A DNA stretch of 13,295 nt, taken from positions 1-13,295 of the forward strand of contig CABQKL010000056.1 of assembly GCA_902464645.1 (NCBI GenBank). Direction: 5' to 3'. Source of the DNA: an uncultured Collinsella sp. Lineage in GTDB: Bacteria > Actinomycetota > Coriobacteriia > Coriobacteriales > Coriobacteriaceae. Made by a program: the position numbers and the translations under genes. The first letter of the stretch is position 1. Every line of letters starts with the position of its first letter. Below are positions 1 through 6,525 of this stretch, one piece after another. The notes under the pieces were generated by a model that saw nothing but the letters and a program-made list of their open reading frames with translations, had not been told where the DNA came from and made no database searches.

Positions 1-76
1 GGTTGATTTATCAGTCAGGCAGGTAGTGTATGCTAGAACGCAAAAAACAAGCGATGCAAAACCGACTGGAGAAGTA

Positions 77-1087
77 GTGGCAACGATGGACAAGAAAAAT
101 GTCTCAATGAATGATGTGGCGATTGCCGCTGGTGTTTCTCTCAAGACGGTTTCGCGCGTGATTAACGAGCCCGATAGCGTGCGAGAGTCGACACGCGATA
201 AGGTTCATTCGGCCATGGAGGCGCTCGGGTTTCGAGCCAACTTTGCCGCGCGTTCGCTCAAGTTGGGCCGTTACGGGTGCATCGGCGTCGTGCTGTTCCA
301 CTTGTCGGGCGGTGCCGTGGACATGATCGACGGTATCGCCGATGCCGCCGAAGAACGCGGCTTTGCGCTCACGATGATTAAGAAGCGCGCAGGGGAAAAG
401 ATGACCCTTGCCGATGCGGCGCGTAGGATGTCGCAGCTGCCTGTTGATGGCATGATCTTTAACCTGCGTCAGATGGTCGATGACTTTGATACCTTCGAGG
501 CTCCGAAAGACCTCAAGACGGTGATTATCACACCGATGGAGCATCCTACCTGCTCTACCGTCAGTGACGATCAAGAGGGTGGTGCGCGCATGGCGTGCGA
601 GTACTTCTTGAATCACGGGCACAAGAACGTGTACTTCGTTTCGGGTAAGAAAGAGTCGCTGTCGAGTCAGTGCCGTATGAAAGGTTGGCGTGCGGCACTC
701 GAGGCGCGTGGCATTGAGCCGCCCGAGCCTCTGCAAGGCGATTGGAATGCGGATAGTGGCTATGCCGCGGGCCTTGTGCTTGCCGATAAGCCCGATTGCA
801 CGGCGGTCCTCGCTGCTAACGACTGCATGGCAAACGGCGTGATGATGGCTCTACGTGACAAAGGGCTCAATGTGCCCGACGACGTGTCCGTGATCGGTTT
901 CGACGATGAGCTCTACAAGACGATTCCCAACTCGATTCTGACGTCGGTGAAGTTTCGCCACCGCGAGCTGGGCATCCGTGCGCTTAACGAGGTCGTCGCA
1001 GGTCTGGAAGCCCCGAGCTCCAGAAGCCGTACGCTCGTCTCGGGTGTGTTGGTCGAGCGCGCGAGCGTGCGGGATCTGCGGGCGTAG
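77..1087 (+). CDS. LacI-family transcriptional regulator (first of three)
   Basis: DNA-binding sugar-responsive repressor of the LacI/GalR family. From the GTG at 77, residues about 11-32 form the helix-turn-helix (DVAIAAGVS, then recognition helix LKTVSRV), followed by the hinge motif FRANFAARSLK and a periplasmic-binding-protein-like effector domain with typical late motifs (AANDCMANG, VPDDVSVIGFDDE). Start choice: the frame is open from GTG 26, but GGAG at 68-71 sits 5 bases before GTG 77; ATG 86 is the alternative. The gene converges on the EIICB gene at 1501, so it does not share a promoter region with any gene in the window. Its target is likely upstream of base 1, or it acts in trans. 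Ligand unknown. Family assignment is secure, target is not. Confidence 0.93.
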   Translation: MATMDKKNVSMNDVAIAAGVSLKTVSRVINEPDSVRESTRDKVHSAMEALGFRANFAARSLKLGRYGCIGVVLFHLSGGAVDMIDGIADAAEERGFALTMIKKRAGEKMTLADAARRMSQLPVDGMIFNLRQMVDDFDTFEAPKDLKTVIITPMEHPTCSTVSDDQEGGARMACEYFLNHGHKNVYFVSGKKESLSSQCRMKGWRAALEARGIEPPEPLQGDWNADSGYAAGLVLADKPDCTAVLAANDCMANGVMMALRDKGLNVPDDVSVIGFDDELYKTIPNSILTSVKFRHRELGIRALNEVVAGLEAPSSRSRTLVSGVLVERASVRDLRA

Positions 1088-1110
1088 ACGTGCTCGGCCT
1101 GCTCGTCTAA

Positions 1111-1395
1111 ATCTGTAACAGGCGGGACCCGAAAACTCGACTAGGTGTTATAGATTGAGATTTTGTCTACCCAGCCATCATCTTTGTCTCGATCTGTAAC
1201 AGTTAGGAGTGAAATGACCAGCCAGGTGTTACAGATCTAGATTGATTGGATTGACCCATCTGTTTGTCTCGATCTGTAACATCTAAGCGGTCAAAAGCGG
1301 TCTACATGTTACAGATTGAGATTTTTGGCTTGGCCTGTGCGTTCACCTCGATCTGTAACAGCTGGGACCCAAAAACTCGGCTAGATGTTACAGAT
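1111..1395. repeat. Array of four 45-bp inverted-repeat units (array 1)
   Basis: Four units lie at 1111-1155, 1192-1236, 1272-1316 and 1351-1395. Each is exactly 45 bp: ATCTGTAACA, 25 variable bases, then TGTTACAGAT (one base differs in the first unit's right arm). Start-to-start spacing is 81, 80 and 79 bp. The arms often extend outward with GTCTCG-type sequence; unit 4 extends to a 65-bp inverted repeat (1341-1405) with GTTCA/TGAAC ends. Interiors fall into types, e.g. GGGACCCAAAAACTCGG and GCGGTCAAAAGCGG. The array fills the gap between two convergent genes. The same element recurs at 6280-6405. Function unknown; candidates are bidirectional terminator or RNA-stabilising hairpins, or a REP-type mobile repeat. 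Confidence 0.9.
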
Positions 1396-1429
1396 TAAGA
1401 TGAACAGGAGGACGGGTGCGGTCTAAACA

Positions 1430-1475
1430 AAATGGCCCGCGCATCACGCATCGATGCACGGGCCATTTTTTTTCT
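1430..1475. terminator. Intrinsic terminator, probably bidirectional
   Basis: Ten-base stem AAATGGCCCG (1430-1439) pairs with CGGGCCATTT (1459-1468), with eight T residues at 1466-1473 on the plus strand. On the minus strand the stem is followed by TTTTGTTTAG, so it can also end the EIICB transcript that stops at 1501. It lies between convergent genes, after the hairpin array. Confidence 0.85.
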
Positions 1476-1500
1476 GCGAGCGGCAGGTGGCGTCAGCGTT

Positions 1501-3261
1501 TTATGCCTCGAGGTTTTCCTCGATCCAGGCGACGGCACCCTTGGGATCCTTAGTGAGGTCGATGTACTGTTTGCCCTTGGGCGACAGCAGCGTGATGCCC
1601 AGGCGGTCGGTGTCGGCCTTCATCTCGTTGTAATAGGTGCGAACCTGCGGAGCCAGGACGATGACGTTGTACTGGTCCATGATGGCGTAGTGGCTGCCGT
1701 AGGCACCGGCGTTGGCGGTAATGTCGATGCCCAGCTCGTCGGCGCCTTCCTTAAGCGCGTTGGCGAGCAGTGCAGAGGTGCCGGCGCCAGCGCACAGAAC
1801 CAGAACCCTCAGATCCTTGCCCTTAAGGGCGGACGGAGCTGCGGAGGCCTCAGTGGCAGAAGCGGTCTCGACAACAGGAGCCTCAACGGCGGGGGCGGCA
1901 GCGGTCTTGACGGCCTTGGTCTCCTCGGCCTCTTCTTCGGCCAGGGTCTCGGCCTCCTGCTTGCACAGGACGTTGTCGTAGGCCTTGCAGAACGGGTAGT
2001 AGATTAAGAAGTCAACGACCAGCAGGACGACAACCAGGACCAGAGAGATCGGCTGGAAGTTGGTGTCGATGAAGGTGCCGATCGGTCCGGGGAGTGCCCA
2101 CGGCATGGCATAGATAAAGCCGTTCATGCCCAAAAAGTCGATGAAGAACTTACCAATGAGGACGTTGGCCACGGGGGCAAACAGGAACGGGATCAGGAAG
2201 TACGGGTTGAGGATGACGGGCGCGGCGAACAGCAGCGGCTCGTTGACGGCGAACATCACGGGTACGACAGAGGCTTTGCCGACGGCCTTGAGCTGCTTGG
2301 AGCGCATAAAGAGCAGGAAGATGATCGGGACAATGAACGTGGCGCCGGTGCCGCCGAGTTCGCCGATGTAGTTACCGAAGTTCTCGGTCAGGGCGAGGGC
2401 GGGGTGACCGCCGGCCTGCAGCGTGGCGAGGTTAGTGGTGATGTTGCCAAACAGCGCGGCGTTGAGGGCAGGCTTAACGACCGAGGGGCCGTGGATGCCC
2501 ATGAACCAGAACAGCGGGATCATGAACCAGATGAGGGCGAGGCCGGCGTAGGAATCGGCAGCGGCGAACAGCGGGCTCACCAGCGTGGAGATGACGTTGG
2601 CAAACGGGACGGCCAAGCAGGTGCGGCAGATAACGTCGATGACGGCGACAAACAGGATGGAGAAGCTGAAGGCGAAGATGTCGCGGAAGTTCTGGGCGAT
2701 GGCGCCGGGGACTTCTTTGGGCAGCTTGATGGTGATGTCTCGCTTAATGCAGAAGGCATAGATGTTGACCGTGGCAAATGCGGCGACAAAGGAGCTCAGC
2801 AGGCCCTTGGTGCCCATGTTGTCGGTAAAGAACACCGAGACATCGGCGCCGTCGATCTTGGCACTCGTCTGGGTAACGGCCAAGATGAGCATAGCGCACA
2901 TGGCGGCGACCATGGTGCTCGTGGCGTTGATGGCCTTGCCGGCAGGCATGCGGCGGTTCTTGGAGCCGGTCAGCGCGCTTGCGGTGGTGCCGGCGACCAT
3001 GATGCCCACGACGCCCATCGTGAAGTTGTAAACCTTGTTGCAGAAGTTCACGACGTCGACGTTCCACCAGTCGGGCAGCGTAAAGCCGCCGACCGTGGCG
3101 ACAACGCCCGGCAGGGTCGAAATAAGCAGGAAGACAGAAGAAGACAGGATGATGGGCATTGCTGCCAAAAAGCCGTCTTTAATGGCCTGAAGGTAGATGT
3201 TCTTAGAGACCTTGTCGAAGTACGGCTGACCTTTCTCCAAGAACTTAACGATCGATTCCAT
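1501..3261 (-). CDS. lacE: PTS lactose/cellobiose-family EIICB (LacE-like), module 1
   Basis: Membrane sugar permease fused to its phosphocarrier domain: imports a beta-galactoside and phosphorylates it. The 586 residues match the length and order of lactose EIICB. Residues about 1-430 are the multi-spanning IIC domain, with conserved HGPS (His257) and NEPLLFAAP (Glu341) motifs that line the sugar site in this family. Residues about 435-483 are an Ala/Glu-rich linker. Residues about 484-586 are the IIB domain, with phosphorylated Cys490 in VLVLCAGAGTS. The start ATG 3261 is preceded by AGAGGAG at about 9 bases. It lies downstream of the GH1 gene (176-bp gap with a hairpin). Its EIIA is probably the gene at 11379. 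Lactose is inferred from the partner enzyme; cellobiose or another beta-glycoside is the alternative. Confidence 0.93.
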   Translation of the reverse strand: MESIVKFLEKGQPYFDKVSKNIYLQAIKDGFLAAMPIILSSSVFLLISTLPGVVATVGGFTLPDWWNVDVVNFCNKVYNFTMGVVGIMVAGTTASALTGSKNRRMPAGKAINATSTMVAAMCAMLILAVTQTSAKIDGADVSVFFTDNMGTKGLLSSFVAAFATVNIYAFCIKRDITIKLPKEVPGAIAQNFRDIFAFSFSILFVAVIDVICRTCLAVPFANVISTLVSPLFAAADSYAGLALIWFMIPLFWFMGIHGPSVVKPALNAALFGNITTNLATLQAGGHPALALTENFGNYIGELGGTGATFIVPIIFLLFMRSKQLKAVGKASVVPVMFAVNEPLLFAAPVILNPYFLIPFLFAPVANVLIGKFFIDFLGMNGFIYAMPWALPGPIGTFIDTNFQPISLVLVVVLLVVDFLIYYPFCKAYDNVLCKQEAETLAEEEAEETKAVKTAAAPAVEAPVVETASATEASAAPSALKGKDLRVLVLCAGAGTSALLANALKEGADELGIDITANAGAYGSHYAIMDQYNVIVLAPQVRTYYNEMKADTDRLGITLLSPKGKQYIDLTKDPKGAVAWIEENLEA

Positions 3262-3369
3262 AGTTCACGCTCCTCTTTGCATGAAATCTTAATGGCATGG
3301 ACGTTGAAAACCTATATGGTCTCCCGCTTGCTAAAAGCCCGGGTGCAGGCGGGGTCGGTCCCAGGGGGA

Positions 3370-3416
3370 GAGAGGGGAGCGGCTGGGTTTGTATCGCATA
3401 GGGCCGCTCCCCTCTC
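3370..3416 (-). other. Intercistronic hairpin between GH1 and EIICB of module 1
   Basis: A perfect 14-bp inverted repeat, GAGAGGGGAGCGGC (3370-3383) against its complement (3403-3416), encloses a 19-base loop. It lies 22 bases after the GH1 stop in the transcript. On the minus strand it is followed by a C-rich stretch and no T run, so it is not a classical terminator. A role in mRNA processing or 3'-end protection, setting different GH1 and EIICB levels, is inferred. Confidence 0.7.
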
Positions 3417-3437
3417 GGGGGAAAGCGAGGCGATGCG

Positions 3438-4886
3438 CTACTGCGCGTCCGCCATAGTGTCGGCGAGCTCCTTGTACCAGAGTGCCGACTGCTTGATGTA
3501 GCGTTTTTGCGTGTCGAAGTCGATGTAGAACAGGCCGTAGCGCTTGTTATAGCCGTTGGCCCACGAGAACTGGTCCTGCAGGCTCCAGATAAAGTAGCCC
3601 TGGACGTCGACGCCCTCGGCGCGCGCCCGGAGCACCTTCTCCATGTGCTGGTCGACAAAGTCGATGCGCTCGGGATCGGCGACGATGCCGTTTGCGTCGG
3701 GCTCGGGGTCCTTGTGGCCCAGGCCGTTTTCGGTGATATAGATGACGGGGAGGTTGGGATAGGTGGCGCTGATGTGCTTGAGCGTGTCGTAGAGGCCTTG
3801 CGGGTAGATGAGCCAATCCCAGTCGGTGGTGGGGATACCCGGCATATCGACCTGCTGCCCGACGCCCTTAAACTTAAAGCACGAGGTGCCCTTGTCTCCG
3901 GTGCCGTTAAAGCTGTTGGTGGACTCGCCATCGTAGGCGGCGATAAACGCCGACTGATAGTAGTTGAGGCCGAACATATCGTTGCGGGGCGCCGCCTTGG
4001 CGAGCTCCTCCATGTCGCTGTCCTCAACCGTAAGCGTGGCGTTGTTGGCACGCAGAATCTCGTTGATGAGTGAGAGGGTGCGCGCGGAGTAGTGACCCAG
4101 GAAGGCGCCGTCCATGATGAAGTCGGTGTAGAAGGCGTTGTACAGGTCGGCGGCGTGCTGGTCGGCGGGCGAGTCTGTGGCAGGATATGCCGGCGTCAGG
4201 ACGTTGACCATGCCAATGCGTCCGCCCAGGTGCTCGGTCTCGTCAAGATCCTTATACAGGTTGACGGCGCGGGCGTGGGCAACGAGCTCGTTGTGCTGGC
4301 TCTGGATGCCGCTCGTCACATCAAAGTGATGGTTGGGCGGGAAGTTGCCTTGGATGTATTGGGAGTGCGAGAGGCTGATGAGCTCGTTGATGGTGAACCA
4401 ATTCTTGACCTCGCGGAACTCGCGGAAGCAGAACTCGGCATAGCGCACATAGGCGTCGACGGTCTTGCGGTTGAGCCAGTCGCCCTGGTTGAACAGGGCG
4501 GCGGGGGAGTCAAAGTGATGCAGGGACACATAGGGCTCGACGCCATACTTTTTGCAGCAGGCGAACAGCTCGTGGTAGTGCTTAACGCCCTCGGCGAGGG
4601 GCTCGGCATCGTCGCCGTTGGGGAAGATGCGGGTCCAGGCGATGGACACACGGATGGCGTTGAGTCCATGCTCGGCAGAAAGGCGGATATCCTCCTCGTA
4701 GCGGTTGTAGAAATCACTGGCCGGGTCGGGCAAAAAGCGACCCTGGGCGACAAGGTAATCGTCCCACATGGTCTTACCCTTGCCTGCCACCTTCGTGGAA
4801 CCTTCCGTTTGGTACGCGGCGGTTGCGGCGCCCCAAACAAAGCCCTTCGGCAGCTGCTGTACGCGGTTTAGCAAAGACATATGCAT
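3438..4886 (-). CDS. lacG: 6-phospho-beta-galactosidase, GH1 (LacG-like), module 1
   Basis: Cytoplasmic retaining glycosidase that cleaves the 6-phosphorylated disaccharide made by the PTS. Residue numbering is for the 482-aa product. GH1 landmarks run in order: FVWGAATAAYQTEG at 16-29, LHHFDSP at 122-128, acid/base Glu168 in FTINEL, nucleophile Glu386 in ITENGLG, and FSWANGYNKRYG at 440-451. Ser441, Lys448 and Tyr450 match the phosphate-binding trio of LacG, and Trp442 after that serine is what galactose-6-phosphate enzymes have (6-phospho-beta-glucosidases usually have Ala). The start is ATG 4886 or ATG 4880, both served by GAGAGGG just upstream. It is the first gene of module 1, divergent from the LacI regulator at 5222 across three putative operators. 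Confidence 0.92.
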   Translation of the reverse strand: MHMSLLNRVQQLPKGFVWGAATAAYQTEGSTKVAGKGKTMWDDYLVAQGRFLPDPASDFYNRYEEDIRLSAEHGLNAIRVSIAWTRIFPNGDDAEPLAEGVKHYHELFACCKKYGVEPYVSLHHFDSPAALFNQGDWLNRKTVDAYVRYAEFCFREFREVKNWFTINELISLSHSQYIQGNFPPNHHFDVTSGIQSQHNELVAHARAVNLYKDLDETEHLGGRIGMVNVLTPAYPATDSPADQHAADLYNAFYTDFIMDGAFLGHYSARTLSLINEILRANNATLTVEDSDMEELAKAAPRNDMFGLNYYQSAFIAAYDGESTNSFNGTGDKGTSCFKFKGVGQQVDMPGIPTTDWDWLIYPQGLYDTLKHISATYPNLPVIYITENGLGHKDPEPDANGIVADPERIDFVDQHMEKVLRARAEGVDVQGYFIWSLQDQFSWANGYNKRYGLFYIDFDTQKRYIKQSALWYKELADTMADAQ

Positions 4887-4996
4887 ACACCCTCTCGTCT
4901 CGCTGTTCGATATTGTGCGTTTGCGCTCAGGAGGCTCCCTGGTTAGCGTTCAGCGGTGAAAAAGCCCGATAAACACTATCTTAAAATGATTAGAAC

Positions 4997-5019
4997 CAAA
5001 ATGAGCACGTGAACATTTG
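4997..5019. promoter_or_regulatory. Putative LacI-family operator O1
   Basis: Core ATGAGCACGTGAACAT (5001-5016) with outer arms CAAAATG and CATTTG. It is a pseudo-palindrome centred on CG, as is usual for LacI-family sites. It lies upstream of the GH1 gene, 7 bases from a second copy (core to core 22 bp, about two helix turns). Confidence 0.65.
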
Positions 5020-5022
5020 ACA

Positions 5023-5038
5023 ATGAGCACGTTAACAT
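5023..5038. promoter_or_regulatory. Putative LacI-family operator O2
   Basis: ATGAGCACGTTAACAT, identical to O1 except one base (T for G at position 11). The 22-bp spacing from O1 places both on the same DNA face, which would suit cooperative binding of repressor dimers. Confidence 0.65.
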
Positions 5039-5113
5039 CCGGCTGGGATGTATAGAAACAAAACAACTTCAAACAGCCGCGAACGGTTGTATTTGTTCGG
5101 TAAGCGGTTTTGA

Positions 5114-5143
5114 TTGACAGAAGTTTTCATGTTGTGGTATATG
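5114..5143 (+). promoter_or_regulatory. Promoter of LacI regulator 2
   Basis: TTGACA (5114-5119), an 18-base spacer, and TATATG (5138-5143) preceded by TG at 5135-5136 (extended -10). The predicted start site is near 5150, immediately before operator copy O3, which suggests autorepression. Confidence 0.6.
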
Positions 5144-5154
5144 GCTCGGGTATC

Positions 5155-5170
5155 ATGAGCACGTTATCAA
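5155..5170. promoter_or_regulatory. Putative LacI-family operator O3
   Basis: ATGAGCACGTTATCAA shares its first 12 bases with O2 and diverges in the right half-site. It lies just after the predicted start site of the regulator promoter, where bound repressor would block its own transcription. Confidence 0.6.
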
Positions 5171-5221
5171 TGTATGTACGATGCGCCATGGGCGCGGGGA
5201 ATAGTTGGGAAGCAGGTTAGC

Positions 5222-6259
5222 GTGGAAGGCATGGCTCAGCAGACAAGGAATGGTCATTCGGCGAGCGCGACAGAGGTTGCGGCGCTCGCTGGCGTGAGCC
5301 GCCAGACTGTGTCTCGCGTGGTCAACGGTATGCCCAACGTGACGGAAAAGACGCGCAAGCGTGTGCTGGCCGCCATGGAAGAGCTGGGCTTTCGTCCCAA
5401 TTTTGCTGGAGCGGCGTTGCGCGGCGGGTCGTATCGTTCTATTGGCCTGTGCATGTACAACATCACACGTGTCGGTAACCTGGCGACGCTCGAGGGTATC
5501 ATGCAAGCGGCGCGCGAGCACGATTTTGCCGTCACTATGATCGAGATGGGCGGCGACAAGCCCTATACACTTGCCGATGCCTCGCGCCGCATGGTCGAGC
5601 GACCCGTCGACGGCATGATTCTCAACATGAACCGCATGGCTCCCGATTTTGAGGAGTTTGTTCCCCAGCCGGGAGTGCGAACGGTCATCCTGTCCATGTA
5701 TGCGCATCCGCGCTGCACGACGATCGACTCCGACCAGTATGGTTCGTGCGAGCTGTTGACCAATTATCTGCTGGAACATGGTCACTCGAATATGCGGTTT
5801 GTGGCGGGTCCGGAAAACTCGATTTCCTCGCGTTTTCGTGAGGCCGGTTGGCGCGATACGCTGGGTCGTGCTCATGTCGATGCCGCTCCGATGCTGCGTG
5901 GCGATTGGAGTGCGGACAGTGGGTACGCCATGGGCGAGCGGATTGCGGCCGAGGTGCTTGCCGGCGGGTCGCAGGCGCCGACTGCCGTGCTTGCGGCAAA
6001 TGACCAGATGGCGCTGGGCGTTATCGCCGCGCTCGAGAACGCGGGCCTGTCCGTGCCCGACGACGTGAGCGTGGTTGGTATCGACGACGCACTCGAGGGA
6101 CTTGTTCCTCACAATCGGCTGACGACGCTGCGATTTGATTTGCGCGGTGTCGGTAAGCTTGCGTTTGAGGCGGCGATTGGAGAGAGCTCGTCTATCGAGG
6201 CGATTCATGTGCCGAGTACGCTGGTCGAACGCTCGACTGTTAGGGACATACGGGGTTAG
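5222..6259 (+). CDS. LacI-family transcriptional regulator (second), divergent from module 1
   Basis: Sugar-responsive repressor, probably of the divergent GH1-EIICB pair and of itself. The N-terminal helix-turn-helix reads ATEVAALAGVS followed by recognition helix RQTVSRVV; the hinge is FRPNFAGAALRGG. The C-terminal effector domain has VLAANDQMALG and VPDDVSVVGIDDALEG. Start: GTG 5222 has AGCAGG five bases upstream; ATG 5231 has GGAAGG only one base away; ATG 5174 has no ribosome binding site. The second residue of the recognition motif (Arg) differs from regulator 3 (Glu), and the left half-sites of the nearby operators differ in parallel. The effector is probably a phosphorylated beta-galactoside or galactose derivative, which is inferred from context only. 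Confidence 0.93.
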   Translation: MEGMAQQTRNGHSASATEVAALAGVSRQTVSRVVNGMPNVTEKTRKRVLAAMEELGFRPNFAGAALRGGSYRSIGLCMYNITRVGNLATLEGIMQAAREHDFAVTMIEMGGDKPYTLADASRRMVERPVDGMILNMNRMAPDFEEFVPQPGVRTVILSMYAHPRCTTIDSDQYGSCELLTNYLLEHGHSNMRFVAGPENSISSRFREAGWRDTLGRAHVDAAPMLRGDWSADSGYAMGERIAAEVLAGGSQAPTAVLAANDQMALGVIAALENAGLSVPDDVSVVGIDDALEGLVPHNRLTTLRFDLRGVGKLAFEAAIGESSSIEAIHVPSTLVERSTVRDIRG

Positions 6260-6279
6260 GTCCTACTCCGTTTGTCTCG

Positions 6280-6405
6280 ATTTGTAACAGGTAGACGGTC
6301 AAAAGCGGGCTACGTGTTACAGATTTAGATTCTTCGGAAAGAGCAATCCTGTTCGTCTCAATCTGTAACAGCTAGGACCAAAAAACTCGGCTAGATGTTA
6401 CAGAT
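6280..6405. repeat. Array of two 45-bp inverted-repeat units (array 2)
   Basis: Units at 6280-6324 and 6361-6405, start-to-start 81 bp, with the same arms and exactly the same 45-bp length as array 1. The second unit extends outward to a 65-bp inverted repeat (6351-6415) whose 20-base arms mismatch at two positions. Its interior (GACCAAAAAACTCGGCTAG) matches unit 4 of array 1; the first unit has the GGTCAAAAGCGG interior of unit 3. As with array 1, it lies between the 3' ends of a LacI gene and a PTS-module operon. Confidence 0.9.
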
Positions 6406-6430
6406 CGAGACAAACGGCCCCCAGGCCGAA

Positions 6431-6479
6431 CAAAAACAAAAGACCGGGGGCGGCGCGCCGTGTGACGTGCCGCCCCCGG
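6431..6479 (-). terminator. Intrinsic terminator of module 2
   Basis: Perfect 11-bp GC-rich stem: CCGGGGGCGGC at 6444-6454 pairs with 6469-6479. On the minus strand it is followed by TCTTTTGTTTTTG (6443-6431). It lies 47 bases after the GH1 stop at 6526. There is no T run on the plus side, so it serves the minus strand. A small hairpin with GCGGG/CCCGC arms also lies at 6506-6519. Confidence 0.88.
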
Positions 6480-6525
6480 CTGAGAAATGGGGACAGGTTA
6501 TGTGAGCGGGCAACCCCGCCAGTCA

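Larger units (their letters stand above)
4887..5221. other. Divergent control region, GH1 module 1 / LacI regulator 2
   Basis: AT-richer gap holding three copies of a shared operator-like motif (5001, 5023, 5155), a plus-strand promoter (5114-5143) and an unclear minus-strand promoter. Minus-strand -10 candidates are TATACA (5054-5049), which would put both left operators just after the start site, and TAAGAT (4983-4978), nearer the gene. Neither has a convincing -35. No small ORF with a ribosome binding site was seen. Confidence 0.6.

Noticed and set aside
1111..1395. CRISPR array
   Set aside because: The repeats are regularly spaced, but each repeat's interior varies and its arms are palindromic, the repeat (45 bp) is longer than the 34-36 bp spacers, and no cas gene is present. 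The same unit occurs in a second locus.
2404..3501. 365-aa plus-strand open frame opposite the module 1 EIICB
   Set aside because: Gly/Asp/Gln-rich shadow of the EIICB gene that runs on into the intercistronic gap.
5153..6208. 351-aa minus-strand open frame opposite LacI regulator 2
   Set aside because: Arg/His-rich antisense shadow; the plus-strand frame has full LacI domains.
6506..6519. Small GCGGG/CCCGC hairpin as a terminator for module 2
   Set aside because: Only 5 bp of stem and no T run; the strong terminator at 6431-6479 explains the transcript end.
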